A stretch of 64,000 nucleotides of DNA from Microbacterium proteolyticum (lineage in GTDB: Bacteria; Actinomycetota; Actinomycetes; Actinomycetales; Microbacteriaceae), in NCBI RefSeq assembly GCF_029639405.1, contig NZ_CP121274.1:3286001-3350000 (forward strand), written 5' to 3'. A program made the position numbers and the translations under genes. The notes under the pieces are model-generated. The model worked only from the letters and a program-made list of their open reading frames with translations. It was not told where the DNA came from and searched no databases. Every line of letters begins with the position of its first letter. The stretch's first letter is position 1. Shown piece after piece: positions 8,047 through 17,608 of this stretch.

Positions 8047-9441
8047 ATGGCACGCTCGCCCCTCACTCTAGCCGCGTCCGCGACGGCGGCCCTGCCCGGT
8101 ATCGGTGTGACGAGCGCAGCTCCGCTCACCGAGAACGCGGCCGGTCGCTTCGACTCCGCGCTCCTCTCGCTCGCCGACGGGCGCACGGTCGTCGTGCGGA
8201 TGCCGTCGGGCGAGGAGACGGCGGCCGACCTCGCCGCCGAGTCCCGCGCCCTGCACGCGCTGACCTCCGGTGTCCGTGCGCTGCTGCCCTTCGCCGCCCC
8301 CGAGGTGGTCGGCGAGAACGGCTCCGGTGAGAACCGCGTGCTGGTCGTGGACGTCGTCGACGGCTACCGCATCGATCCGGGCGAGCTTCCGAAGGGCCCG
8401 GGGTACGCGCCCGCCATCGGCGGCGCGCTCGCGGCCGTCCACGCTCTGCCCGTCTCGATCGTCCGTACCGACGGGCTGCCGGTCCGGGCGCCCGAGCAGG
8501 TGCGCGATGACGTCGCGCGACTTCTCGACCGTGCCGACGCGACGGGCAGGGTTCCCGACGGGTTGATGATGAGGTGGCGGCGCGCGCTCCACGAGCCCGA
8601 CCTGTGGCGGTTCGAATCCGCCGTGGTTCTCGGCGGTGCCACCAGTGCGTCGATCCTCCTGGTCGACGACGCCGACGGGGTGCCGCGGGTGAGCGGCATC
8701 CTGGATTGGTCGGGACTCAGCGTCGGCGACCCCGCCGTCGACCTCCGCTGGCTCGCTTCCGCCCCCACCGCCGTCGACGACGTGTACGACGGCTACGCGG
8801 CCTCCGGCGAACGTTCACCCGACCCGCTCCTGCGTGAGCGCGCCCGCCTCTACGCCGAACTGGAGTTCGCGAAATGGCTCGTGCACGGGCACGACGCCGG
8901 CGAGCCCGAGGTGGTGGCTGACGCGGTCGCCCTGCTGGAGGCCCTCGCCGAGGGGGTGCGGGGCGATCACATCGTCGCCTCGAACCGGTCGGACATCGAC
9001 GACGCGCTCGCTCTCGTCGAGCGGGTCCCCCCGACCGCCGCCTCGGTCGTGGACACCTCGATGCAGACGGACGCCTACGACCCCGAGGCTCTGTCGCTGT
9101 ATCTCTCCGCCGAACGCGACCGGGCGGCGGCCGCCGCCGCGCTCGCGGACGCGCAAGCGCGCGAATCCGAGGGCACCGTGACGGAGTTCGGGGTGAGCGA
9201 CCTCCCGGACGAGCCCGGTCCGACCGCTCCGATCGACCTCGAGGGTTGGACGCCCGCCGGCGTCTCCCCGCGCGCCGCCGAGGCGTCCGCCGCCGACTCC
9301 GCGGCAGACGCCGGGTCCGCGTCGACCGGCGAGAGCCTCGACGCGGCTAACCTGCACCAGGACATCGACGATGAAGAGGATGCCGCGCGCGCCAGCCGTG
9401 CCGCGCTGCGTCGCTGGGGCGTCGCCCGCGACGGAGCCTGA
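8047..9441 (+). CDS. Aminoglycoside/macrolide phosphotransferase-fold protein, probable pseudokinase
   Basis: This 464-residue protein has the APH/ChoK kinase fold in its first 290 residues. The metal-binding DW pair is present (Asp220 in ILDWSGLSVGDP), but the catalytic loop, normally HGDLHPGN, reads GGATSASI at residues 196-203. The catalytic Asp is Ala198 and the metal-binding Asn is Ile203. Phosphoryl transfer is therefore unlikely. The C-terminal 170 residues are Ala/Asp/Glu-rich, probably disordered, and end in a short charged helix. Automated annotation would call it a phosphotransferase, which the missing residues argue against. It is transcribed alone between nudC and the AdnB-like gene. 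Confidence 0.8.
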   Translation: MARSPLTLAASATAALPGIGVTSAAPLTENAAGRFDSALLSLADGRTVVVRMPSGEETAADLAAESRALHALTSGVRALLPFAAPEVVGENGSGENRVLVVDVVDGYRIDPGELPKGPGYAPAIGGALAAVHALPVSIVRTDGLPVRAPEQVRDDVARLLDRADATGRVPDGLMMRWRRALHEPDLWRFESAVVLGGATSASILLVDDADGVPRVSGILDWSGLSVGDPAVDLRWLASAPTAVDDVYDGYAASGERSPDPLLRERARLYAELEFAKWLVHGHDAGEPEVVADAVALLEALAEGVRGDHIVASNRSDIDDALALVERVPPTAASVVDTSMQTDAYDPEALSLYLSAERDRAAAAAALADAQARESEGTVTEFGVSDLPDEPGPTAPIDLEGWTPAGVSPRAAEASAADSAADAGSASTGESLDAANLHQDIDDEEDAARASRAALRRWGVARDGA

Positions 9442-9505
9442 CCGGACCCTCGGTCGCTCGGCACGCCCCGCCCCGGCCACGCGCGTCGTCCGCGCGGGGA
9501 GCTGA

Positions 9506-12500
9506 TCAGCCGCGGAGCACGATCTCGTCCCCGACGTAGAAGAGCGTGACGTCGATCAGGTCGAACGGCACCCCGTGCTTGGCGTGGTAGGCCTCGCGGT
9601 ACAGCTCGAGCTGGAGCATGCGCGACCGACGTTCGGCCTCGTTCGTCGGCGGCCGACCGGTCTTCCAGTCGACGATCTCGAACCGCTCGCCGCGCCGGTA
9701 GACGGCATCGAGCTTGCAGATGACGACGTGGGGACGTCCGTCGAGCCGCGTCGTCACGAAGTCGATCTCGGTCTCGACCTCGAGGGGCTGCAATCCCGCC
9801 CACTCCGACCTCTCGAAGATCTCGCGCAGCCGGCGGAGCTCTTCGGCGTCGGCCGCCGAGGCACCGTCGTCCTCGTCGTCCCAGAGGCCGGGATCGTCGA
9901 GCCCCGAGCCGGAACCGACGATGCCGGACCGCTTCTCGACCCACGCGTGGAACAGGGTTCCGAGGCGCGTCTGCCGGTACGGCCGCTCCGGCAGCGGGCG
10001 ACGGAGCTCCTCGACGGCCCCGCCGTAGTCCGCGACGAAGTCCTTGAACTTCGACGCCGGGATGCGCGTGGGGGCGGGAGCGTGCGAAGGACGCAGGCGG
10101 TCGGCGCGTTCGGCCAGCAGAAGCTCCAAGTCAGCATCCGGATCCGACGGAGCACGCGTGCGCGCGGCAGTCACGTCGGCGACCGCGGCGGTCACCGCAG
10201 TCCGGCGCGCACCGAGCGGGTCGAGGGGCCAGTGCAGCAGCCGGCGTTCGCCGTCGTACGGATCCTCACCCGGGTCGCCGACGCCGAGGTCGAGGCCGAG
10301 AGCGGCGGTGGCCTCGTCCAGGAACACGCTCGGTGTGCGCGGGCGTTTCGTGCCCGACCAACTCGACCCCGACAGCAGCAGGTGGTCGCGGGCGCGGGTG
10401 AAGGCGACATACGCGAGGCGGCGATCCTCGTCGAGCTGCCGCGCACGGTTCGCCTCGACGAAGGCCTCGATGGCCGCCTTCAGCTCCTGCTGGGTCTCGG
10501 CACCCCGCCACCCCAGGACCGGCAACCAGGCCGAGTCCCCGCGGAACTCCGACGGTAGGATGCCGAATCCCAGCCACCCCTTCGTGTCGCGGGCGAGCGA
10601 CGGCAGCTCGTCCGTGACGAGGCGCACGACGGCGACGGCATCCCACTCCAAGCCCTTGGACCCGTGGATCGTGAGGAGCTGGACCACATCGTCCTCGGGC
10701 GGCTCGGTACGCGGCGCGAACTCGTCCGCCTGCTCGGCGTGGTCGAGCCAGGCGAGGAGGCTCGTCACCGAACCGGACTCGTCGGCGGCGAGGAAGCCGC
10801 GGATCTCGTCGACGAATGCGCGCAGCTGCGCGGAGGCGATGCGCGCCGGCCCGCGCGACTCGTTCGCCGCCAGTTCGACGTCGAGGCGCAGCTCGGTCTC
10901 GATGAGGCGGATGAGTTCGGGGATCGGCGCACCGATGTTGCGGCGCAGGCCCGCGAAGACGGCTCCCGCCTCGCGGAGACGCGCGCGCCCCTCGTCGGTG
11001 AGGTCGGCGAGCCACCCGTGACCGTCGGTCTGACGGGCGACGAAATCGAGTGCGTCCACGAGGGACGCCCGGTCGGCCCCGGGGGTCGACCGCAGACGCT
11101 CGACCACCTCGGGCGCGAGCGGCTGCAGGGCGACGTCGTGCGTGGCGAGGCGCCGCGCGAGCTGCGCGAGGGCGCGGAGGTCCGCGAGGCCGATCGACCA
11201 GCGCGGACCCGACAGCAGACGGATCAGCGCCGACCCCGCCTCGGGATCGCTGATGACGCGCAGCGCCGAGACGACGTCGACGACCTCCGGGGTCGTGAGG
11301 AGTCCCCCGAGTCCGAGGATCCGGTGCGGGATGCCACGCCTCCCGAGCGCGTCGCCGAACCGCACCATGTGCTTCTTGCTCCGGAACAGCACGGCACCGG
11401 TCGTGGGGCGCTCCTGCGCCGCACGAGTCGCCCGCACGCCGGCGAACCACGCGGCGACGCGGTCGGCCTCGGTGTCGAGGTCGCGCTCGAAGAACGCTTC
11501 CACCAGACCCGCCGGCGCGCCCGGACGCGGGAGGAGCTCCTCGACGGCGACCGGAGAGCGACTGGCGAGCGGCGCCAGGACGGCGTTTGCCGCCGTCAAC
11601 ACGCTCGCGCTGTTGCGCCAGCTCGTCAGCAGAGAGAAGGTCTGGCATCCCCCCTCCGGGGCGAACGCGGCGGGGAAGCCGCCCAGATTGCCCGCGCTCG
11701 CTCCGCGCCACGCGTAGATGGCCTGGTGGGGGTCGCCGACCGCCATGACCCCCGTCCCGGCGAACAGGGTCGAGAGCAGGTCGGTCTGGACGACCGAGGT
11801 GTCCTGATACTCGTCGAGCAGGACGACGCGGTAACGGGACCGAAGCTCGTCGACCACGGCCGGATGCTCGCGGACGATCCGCAGGGCACCGGCGACCTGG
11901 TCGGCGAAGTCCATGACTCCCAGCCGCGCCTTCTCCCGGTCGTACGCCTCCGCGAGCTCGGCGAGCAGCCCCAGAGCGGAGACCCGGGATGCCGCGTCCG
12001 CGACGTCCTTGTAGACGGTGACGCGCGAGGAGGTGGACGGGCGCTCGACGATGCGGCCGAAGTCGGAGGGGAACGCCGCCAGCCGCTCGAGGTCGACCAG
12101 GTTGTCCACGCTGTCGCGAGCGATGCGGAGCGCCGCGTCGATGAGGGTGCGCGGGGACTCCTGGCGCTCCTCCAGCCGCGGGTCGTCCGACGTGAACACG
12201 ACGCGTCGCATGAGGAGCCACGCCGCGGATTCCGACAGCACGGCCGCCTCGGAATCCCGGCCGATCCGCAGACCGTGCTCCCGCACGATCGAGTCGGCGA
12301 AGCTGTTGTAAGTGGACACCGTGGGGCGGTGCAGCAGCTGGTCGTCGTCGCCTCCGGCGTCGCCGTCGATTCCGCCCTCCTGGGCGAGCGCGTCCAAGAC
12401 CCGCCGTCGTTCGGCGTCGCCGCGCGCTCCCTCGACCCGCGCGAGATCGGCGAACACGTCGAGACGCCCCTCGGCGTGCAGGGCGGTCAGCCGCGGAAGC

Positions 12501-12793
12501 AGCCCTCGCGCCTCGAACTCCGACAGGCGGTGCAAGCGTCGGTGGATCCGTTCGGCGAGTTCGCCCGCCGCCTTGCGCGTGAACGTCAAGCCCAGCACCT
12601 CGTCGCGGCGGACGAGACCGTTGGCCACGAGCCACACGACTCGTCCGGCCATGGTCTCGGTCTTGCCGCTTCCCGCACCCGCGACGACGAGGGCGGGCGA
12701 GAGCGGGGCCTCGATCACCGCGGTCTGCTCCGGGGTCGGCGGGAACTGGCCGAGCGCGGCCGCGATCGTCGCGGCGGACAGCAGCGCGGTCAC
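9506..12793 (-). CDS. adnB: ATP-dependent helicase-nuclease, AdnB-like
   Basis: This 1095-residue protein joins a UvrD-type motor to a C-terminal RecB-type nuclease. The motor is intact: GAGSGKT, LLDEYQDTS, GDPHQAIYAWRGAS, TIHGSKGLEWD and RRLAYVAFTRA. The nuclease shows GTLFHAW, CKLDAVY, EIVDWKTG and QLELYREAY, the His-Asp-DxK-Q/Y set of PD-(D/E)XK enzymes. In mycobacteria AdnA and AdnB form a heterodimer that resects double-strand breaks, with AdnB as the lead motor; the intact motifs here fit that role. The GTG start overlaps the AdnA-like stop codon (GTGA). A longer reading upstream in this frame lies inside the AdnA-like gene and is not credible. Confidence 0.88.
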   Translation of the reverse strand: MTALLSAATIAAALGQFPPTPEQTAVIEAPLSPALVVAGAGSGKTETMAGRVVWLVANGLVRRDEVLGLTFTRKAAGELAERIHRRLHRLSEFEARGLLPRLTALHAEGRLDVFADLARVEGARGDAERRRVLDALAQEGGIDGDAGGDDDQLLHRPTVSTYNSFADSIVREHGLRIGRDSEAAVLSESAAWLLMRRVVFTSDDPRLEERQESPRTLIDAALRIARDSVDNLVDLERLAAFPSDFGRIVERPSTSSRVTVYKDVADAASRVSALGLLAELAEAYDREKARLGVMDFADQVAGALRIVREHPAVVDELRSRYRVVLLDEYQDTSVVQTDLLSTLFAGTGVMAVGDPHQAIYAWRGASAGNLGGFPAAFAPEGGCQTFSLLTSWRNSASVLTAANAVLAPLASRSPVAVEELLPRPGAPAGLVEAFFERDLDTEADRVAAWFAGVRATRAAQERPTTGAVLFRSKKHMVRFGDALGRRGIPHRILGLGGLLTTPEVVDVVSALRVISDPEAGSALIRLLSGPRWSIGLADLRALAQLARRLATHDVALQPLAPEVVERLRSTPGADRASLVDALDFVARQTDGHGWLADLTDEGRARLREAGAVFAGLRRNIGAPIPELIRLIETELRLDVELAANESRGPARIASAQLRAFVDEIRGFLAADESGSVTSLLAWLDHAEQADEFAPRTEPPEDDVVQLLTIHGSKGLEWDAVAVVRLVTDELPSLARDTKGWLGFGILPSEFRGDSAWLPVLGWRGAETQQELKAAIEAFVEANRARQLDEDRRLAYVAFTRARDHLLLSGSSWSGTKRPRTPSVFLDEATAALGLDLGVGDPGEDPYDGERRLLHWPLDPLGARRTAVTAAVADVTAARTRAPSDPDADLELLLAERADRLRPSHAPAPTRIPASKFKDFVADYGGAVEELRRPLPERPYRQTRLGTLFHAWVEKRSGIVGSGSGLDDPGLWDDEDDGASAADAEELRRLREIFERSEWAGLQPLEVETEIDFVTTRLDGRPHVVICKLDAVYRRGERFEIVDWKTGRPPTNEAERRSRMLQLELYREAYHAKHGVPFDLIDVTLFYVGDEIVLRG

Positions 12794-15700
12794 GACGCGC
12801 TCACCGCCGAGACCGTGTGGATGCGACACAGACCGAACGAGAACTCGTCGCGGCAGTGCACCTCGTACGGAGCGGCGAAACGGTGCCCGCGCATCACCCC
12901 GACCGCGTGCTGCACCCGCTCGACGAACTGCGTGCGGGCGTCGTCGTCGAACGGGGGCTGGTGCGGCTCGGCGTAGTCCTTCGTCGCGGCGGTCGGACGC
13001 AGCACGAGCAGCTTCGCTCCCCCGGCCGGCATCCCGGCCACCTGCTCGATGGCGCCCGACGAGAACGCGAGCTGGTACGCCGCGAGCTGCGGGTTGTCGG
13101 CGACCTTCGCATCGGTCTGGGGCTCGCTCTTGCCCGTCTTGAGGTCGACGATGACGACCTCGCCCTGCGGCGTGATCTCGACGCGGTCGATGTCGCCGCT
13201 GAGGATCGCCCCGTGCTCCCCCGCGTCGGCCACGGGGATGGTGACCTCGAAGTGGCGCTCGGCGCCGACGAGGCGACCGCCCGCGTCGTCGAAGCGGCGC
13301 AGATACAGCGCCAGCCGTCGGATGAGTTCGCGGGCTCGCACGCGTTCTGCGCGTTCGCGCCAGGCGGCGTCGAAGACGAGTTCGCCCCAGCGCTGCTCCA
13401 CGACATCCCACAGCGCCTGTTCGGAACCGTCGGCCGCGGTCTCGAGCGCGGCGTGGATGATCGTCCCGACGCCGGCGGTCGTACCGCTGCGATCACCACC
13501 GAGGTCGCCGATGACCCAGTCCAGCTCGCACTGCTCGAGCGCGTGCAGTCGGGACGGCGACACCCGCACGTCCTCGCGGTCCAGGTCGCGCAACGGCGCC
13601 GTGGAACTCGGTGCGGCCACGCCGTACCACTGCTCGGGTGCGGCGCCGGGCACATCGGCGGCCGCGAGCAGCGCGAGCTGTCCGGCCGCGTGGCGTCGAT
13701 CCCGCGCCGGCGAACGGGGCGACGTCAGCGTCCGACGGTGGCGCGCCACCAGACCCCGCAGCGAGAGCGGGTGCTCGGGCACGGATGCCGCGGGCTCGGG
13801 TGCCGGCAGCATCTCGAAGAGGACGCTCGGCCCGGTGTCGTCGTCGTCGACCGCCGTGGCGATCAGGCGCGAATGCGCCCGCGAGAGGGCCCGGACGAAC
13901 AGCCGCAGCTCGTCGTGCATCGCGGCCCGGCGCCGATCGAGCATGCCCGCGGCGGGAAGGTCGGGGTAGTGGACGGCGTCGGCGAGGCGCCAGGTCTCGA
14001 GCAGCCCGCCCCGCAGCCGCGTGTTCGGCCACACGCCCTCTTGGACACCGGCGATGACGACGGTGTCGAAGGCGGTTCCCGCCGCGGCGGCCGGTGTGAG
14101 GACGCGGACGGTGTCGACGACGGCGGCCTGCTCGATCCGGTCTTCGGCGACGTCGCTGTCGAGGACCGACCGGAGGAAGACGGCGGCCTCGCCGTCGGGC
14201 TCTCGCTCGGTGAACCGCTTGGCGGCCTGGAACAGCGCGACGATCGCGTCGAGATCGCGGTCGGCCTGCTCCGCGAGCGGCCCATGTCCGCGCGACGCCT
14301 CGCGCCACGGACGGGAGAGACCGCTGCGCTCCCACGCGGTCCAGAGGAGCTCGTGGGCGGTCGCCCGCTGCTCGGACTGCGTCCGCAGCGCCGCGAGCGT
14401 TTCCCCGACGCGCGTCGCACGGCGGGCCTCGCGAGTATCGATCGTGGCGAACTCCAGCGGATGCCGGAGACCCGAGGTGAGCAGCTCGGCGGCGGAGCGC
14501 GACCCTCCGGCGGCGAGCTCCTCCTGGCGGAGCGCGGCACGCAGGCGTCGGAGCTCGATGGGATCGAGCCCGCCGTACGTGCCGAGGAGCGCGTCGAGCA
14601 CGGCATCCGGCGCCCAGGTCTCGGGGTCGCGCATGCCGAGTTCCACCAGGGCGACGAGGTCACGCACCGGACGCTGGGCACCGAGCGCCGACCCGGGTCC
14701 GCTGGCGCGCGCCGGGACCTCGCGAGCGGCGAGTTCGGCCTCGAGGGCCGCGACCTGCCGTGAATCGTGGGCGACGACCGCGCACGAGCTCCAGGGCACG
14801 CCGTCGAGGACGTGCCGTTCGCGCAGGAGACGGGCGATCGCGTCCGCTTCCTCGGCGGGCGAACGCAGGAGGAAGGTGCGCACCGACCCCTCGGGCGCCG
14901 CACCCGCCGGCGGCCGGCGGTGGGCGACCACGCCCGCGGCGCCGATGCGCGCCGCGACGCTTCGCACGAGGTCGATCTGCTCGGCGGTCCCGCGGTGCGG
15001 CTCGCCCAGCGCCGCGAGCGTCCCGAGCTCAGCCGCGAGGCGCGCGAAGTTCTCGGGTGTCGCCCCGCGGAACGCGCCGGAGCCCACATCCGGGTCGCCG
15101 AACGCCACCACGCCCATCCCCCGCGCCCGGCACGCCCTCAGCAGATCGATGGCGCCAGAGGTGAGCTCCTGCGCGTCGTCGACGAGGATGCAGCGGATCG
15201 CGGCGAAGCGTCCGAGGAGCTCGCGGTCGGTCGCCGCCTCGTCGATGACGGCGACGGCTTCGCGGGCCAGATCGGCGGCATCGCGGTGGGCGCCGCGCAT
15301 CTGGGCGCGTACCGCGCGGTATTCGGCCGCGAACGACCCGACCGCCGCCCAGACGGGAACCGCGTGCCGGTCGGCCAGCTCGGACAGGTCGTCCGGTGCG
15401 AGCCCGAGGTCGGTGCACTCGGCCAGGAAGGCCCGGAGATCCCCGCGGAAACCACGGGTGGCTCGGATCGACGGCCCGAGCCACTCGGGCCACCGCGAAC
15501 GACCCTCGGCTTCGTCGAGCGCATCGCCCTCGAGGAGTTCTCGGATGATCTGGTCCTCGTCGCCCCCGGTCAGCAGTTGGGGCGGCTCGGCCCCGCGCCG
15601 GACCTCGGCACCCCGGACGATCTGGAACGCGGAGGATGCCACCGAACGGGCGAGTGCGCCGGCCGTGGCGCGGTCGACGGCGAGGGCGAGACGGTCGCGG

Positions 15701-16005
15701 AGCGCCGTCGCCGCGGGGCGCGTCGGAGTCAGCACGAGGATGTGGTCGGGGTCGACGCCCCGGGCCACGAGGGCGCGGACGCGCGCGAGCAGCGTCGAGG
15801 TCTTCCCCGAACCCGGGGCGCCGACGATCGCGCCGCTCGCCTCGGGCGCCCAGTCGACGACGGCACGCTGCTCGACGTCGAGTTCGGCCTCGGCGAGCGG
15901 GCGCGCGGCCCCCGGTTCGCCGAGCGCTCGCGGGGCGGAATCCGCACCGGTCGCGGGCACCCGACCGCCCTCTCGGGCGAGGGTCACGGCATCCGGATCC
16001 AGCAT
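12790..16005 (-). CDS. adnA: ATP-dependent helicase-nuclease, AdnA-like
   Basis: This 1071-residue partner of the downstream AdnB-like protein has Walker A GAPGSGKTS, motif II LVDDAQE and a degenerate motif VI (RLFVRALSRAHSRL), so its motor is probably weaker, as for mycobacterial AdnA. The C-terminal nuclease looks intact: GTIIHAALE, GDIDRVE, VIVDLKTGK and QLAAYQLA. Three cysteines, in EQCELDW and near the C-terminus (HCRDEFSFGLCR), could be remnants of an AddB-type iron-sulfur clasp, which needs four. The ATG at 16005 was chosen because a TAGCGT box ends seven bases upstream. The pair corresponds to Rv3202c-Rv3201c. Confidence 0.85.
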   Translation of the reverse strand: MLDPDAVTLAREGGRVPATGADSAPRALGEPGAARPLAEAELDVEQRAVVDWAPEASGAIVGAPGSGKTSTLLARVRALVARGVDPDHILVLTPTRPAATALRDRLALAVDRATAGALARSVASSAFQIVRGAEVRRGAEPPQLLTGGDEDQIIRELLEGDALDEAEGRSRWPEWLGPSIRATRGFRGDLRAFLAECTDLGLAPDDLSELADRHAVPVWAAVGSFAAEYRAVRAQMRGAHRDAADLAREAVAVIDEAATDRELLGRFAAIRCILVDDAQELTSGAIDLLRACRARGMGVVAFGDPDVGSGAFRGATPENFARLAAELGTLAALGEPHRGTAEQIDLVRSVAARIGAAGVVAHRRPPAGAAPEGSVRTFLLRSPAEEADAIARLLRERHVLDGVPWSSCAVVAHDSRQVAALEAELAAREVPARASGPGSALGAQRPVRDLVALVELGMRDPETWAPDAVLDALLGTYGGLDPIELRRLRAALRQEELAAGGSRSAAELLTSGLRHPLEFATIDTREARRATRVGETLAALRTQSEQRATAHELLWTAWERSGLSRPWREASRGHGPLAEQADRDLDAIVALFQAAKRFTEREPDGEAAVFLRSVLDSDVAEDRIEQAAVVDTVRVLTPAAAAGTAFDTVVIAGVQEGVWPNTRLRGGLLETWRLADAVHYPDLPAAGMLDRRRAAMHDELRLFVRALSRAHSRLIATAVDDDDTGPSVLFEMLPAPEPAASVPEHPLSLRGLVARHRRTLTSPRSPARDRRHAAGQLALLAAADVPGAAPEQWYGVAAPSSTAPLRDLDREDVRVSPSRLHALEQCELDWVIGDLGGDRSGTTAGVGTIIHAALETAADGSEQALWDVVEQRWGELVFDAAWRERAERVRARELIRRLALYLRRFDDAGGRLVGAERHFEVTIPVADAGEHGAILSGDIDRVEITPQGEVVIVDLKTGKSEPQTDAKVADNPQLAAYQLAFSSGAIEQVAGMPAGGAKLLVLRPTAATKDYAEPHQPPFDDDARTQFVERVQHAVGVMRGHRFAAPYEVHCRDEFSFGLCRIHTVSAVSAS

Positions 16006-16012
16006 GTGTTCC

Positions 16013-16018
16013 ACGCTA
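16013..16018 (-). promoter_or_regulatory. -10 box of adnA-like gene (leaderless)
   Basis: TAGCGT on the minus strand ends seven bases before the ATG at 16005. Confidence 0.5.
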
Positions 16019-16109
16019 GCCGCGGCCCCCGACACCGGCCCCGCGACCCGCCCCGTTCGCCGTCCGCGAAGCCGGGTCCCCCGCGGGGAACCCCCCTCCG
16101 CTGGTGTCG

Positions 16110-16115
16110 TAGAGT
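16110..16115 (+). promoter_or_regulatory. -10 box of DUF3107 gene
   Basis: TAGAGT lies 50 bases upstream of the GTG at 16166. The resulting short leader contains a good GGAAAGGGAG ribosome site, so this gene is not leaderless. Confidence 0.45.
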
Positions 16116-16165
16116 CGGATCATCGCGCCGGGCGGACCGAGTTGCCCGGGCGGAAAGGGAGCACC

Positions 16166-16390
16166 GTGGAGATCCGCATCGGCATCACCAACACCGGCCG
16201 CGAGCTGAACTTCGAGACCGGTGAGTCCTCGGATGCCGTGAAGTCGTCGATCGCCGCGGCGCTCGACCAGTCCGCCACCCACGTCACCTTCACCGACGTC
16301 AAGGGCAACTCCTACATCGTCCCGACCGCGAACCTCGCGTTCGTCGAGCTCGGCACCGAGGAAGCCCGCCGGGTCGGGTTCGTCGCCTGA
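16166..16390 (+). CDS. DUF3107 domain protein
   Basis: This 74-residue protein matches the small, highly conserved actinobacterial DUF3107 family (Rv3208A, TB9.4) over its full length. It begins with the beta-strand EIRIGITNTGREL and has an acidic middle. No enzymatic motif is visible and the function is unknown. The GTG start has a strong GGAAAGGGAG site four bases upstream. It is followed ten bases later by a small membrane protein and shares the neighbourhood of Rv3208A-Rv3211. Confidence 0.88.
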   Translation: MEIRIGITNTGRELNFETGESSDAVKSSIAAALDQSATHVTFTDVKGNSYIVPTANLAFVELGTEEARRVGFVA

Positions 16391-16400
16391 GCCACCGGCC

Positions 16401-16688
16401 GTGCAGATTCTCCTCGCGCTGATCTTCGGCGCGGTCGTCGGTCTCGCCGCGCACTTCCTGCTGCCTCACCGGGAGTTGCGCGGAGTCGTCCTGTCCCCGT
16501 TCGCGGGTGCCGCCGCCGCGGGCGTTTCGTGGACGGTCCTCACGTGGGCGGGCATCGGGTCCGACTCCCCGGTCCCGTGGGTCGTCTCGATCCTCGCGCC
16601 CGCGGTCACGACGCTCGTCCTCATCCCGGCCGTCTCGCGAGTACGCCGACAGGCGGACGCCGAACTCCGGGCGCGCAGCGGCATCTGA
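16401..16688 (+). CDS. Small three-span membrane protein
   Basis: This 95-residue protein is almost entirely membrane-embedded, with hydrophobic segments at about residues 1-20, 29-50 and 60-78 and a short Arg-rich C-terminal tail (VRRQADAELRAR) that should face the cytoplasm. I do not recognise a named family. The GTG start lies ten bases after the DUF3107 stop, so the two are probably cotranscribed. Its gene is convergent with the ferritin-like gene; the 56 bases between them show no clear hairpin. Confidence 0.65.
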   Translation: MQILLALIFGAVVGLAAHFLLPHRELRGVVLSPFAGAAAAGVSWTVLTWAGIGSDSPVPWVVSILAPAVTTLVLIPAVSRVRRQADAELRARSGI

Positions 16689-16744
16689 CCCCCGGCATCC
16701 CGCGAGCTCCGACCGCTGCGGCGCCGCCGCACGAGGCGACGTCC

Positions 16745-17458
16745 TCAGGCCGCGAGGCCCATGGCATCCATTCGCCGGGCGTGAGCGCCCATGAGTTCGG
16801 TGAACACCGGCTCGACCTTCGCCTCCTCGGCGCTGTCCAACCGGGGGTGGGCCAGCGCCGCGCGGGCGACGAGCAGGGTGTCGCCGACGAGGCGCCTCCC
16901 CCACAGCGCGAGCAACCAGCGCCATTCCTCGTCGCTCGCGATCGTCGCGCCGAGGATCTCGACGATGGCCTGGCGATCGTCGTCGGCCTGGAGGATGCGC
17001 GCCACGCGACGGCCGGTGTCGCCGTAGCTCGAGGACAGTGCGAGGTAGAAGTCGTCCAGCATGCCCGCGGTGATGTGGACCGACAGCATCGTCTCCTGCG
17101 GACGCACGCCGTGCGTGTTGCGCCGGAACGCGTCCAGCGACTCGCGGAAGGGCAGCATGAGCTGCGTGGGGTCGGCGCCCCGTTCGCGGATGAGCGCGAC
17201 GATCTCCTGGTGCTTGATGAGCGCCGCGCCGGCCGCCCGCGAGAGCGACTCCTTCTCGGCGAGTTCGGGAGTGGAGGCGATCAGCTCGCTCAACGTCTCG
17301 AAGAAGCCGAGCTGCAGGTAGGCGGCCTGACCGAGGAAGGTGTCGATCTCGGGAGCGAGCTCGGCGAAGTCGACACGCATCGCGTCGCCGAGGTCTCCGC
17401 GCGACCGCAGCTGGAGCGTGCGACCGACCGGTCGACGACGACGGAACCACTCGAACAC
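16745..17458 (-). CDS. Ferritin-like fold protein (Rv3210c type)
   Basis: This 237-residue, mainly helical protein corresponds to the actinobacterial ferritin-like family at Rv3210c. Its helices carry Glu and His residues at ferritin-like positions (for example LIKHQEI and ASDEEWRW), but I cannot establish a complete diiron site by eye. A basic N-terminus (FEWFRRRRP) precedes the helical core. The GTG start is supported by a TAGGCT box seven bases upstream. It diverges from the DEAD-box helicase gene as in M. tuberculosis. Confidence 0.75.
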   Translation of the reverse strand: MFEWFRRRRPVGRTLQLRSRGDLGDAMRVDFAELAPEIDTFLGQAAYLQLGFFETLSELIASTPELAEKESLSRAAGAALIKHQEIVALIRERGADPTQLMLPFRESLDAFRRNTHGVRPQETMLSVHITAGMLDDFYLALSSSYGDTGRRVARILQADDDRQAIVEILGATIASDEEWRWLLALWGRRLVGDTLLVARAALAHPRLDSAEEAKVEPVFTELMGAHARRMDAMGLAA

Positions 17459-17465
17459 GCTCTAC

Positions 17466-17471
17466 AGCCTA
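17466..17471 (-). promoter_or_regulatory. -10 box of ferritin-like gene (leaderless)
   Basis: TAGGCT on the minus strand ends seven bases before the GTG at 17458. Confidence 0.5.
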
Positions 17472-17500
17472 GGCGTCGGACCCCCGAAACACGCGCCGGG

Positions 17501-17506
17501 TAGAGT
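17501..17506 (+). promoter_or_regulatory. -10 box of DEAD-box helicase gene
   Basis: TAGAGT lies about 100 bases before the ATG at 17609, giving an unusually long leader (about 95 bases) for this window. RNA helicase genes are often controlled through such leaders, but no specific fold was identified. Confidence 0.45.
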
Positions 17507-17608
17507 GGACTCGCCCCGGCGATGGATCGGGGCCCCGCGCCTGTGGACGAGTGGAGGGCGTGGATCCGACTCCCCAGGCGGTCTCTCACCGCCGGAACAG
17601 GCACGCTC

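Noticed and set aside
12794-13411. N-terminal extension of the AdnB-like protein
   Set aside because: It lies inside the AdnA-like gene in another frame, is Arg-rich, and the GTG at 12793 forms the usual GTGA overlap.
15000-16005. AddB-like iron-sulfur clasp in the AdnA-like protein
   Set aside because: Only three suitable cysteines could be placed, while the known clasp uses four, so no cluster is claimed.
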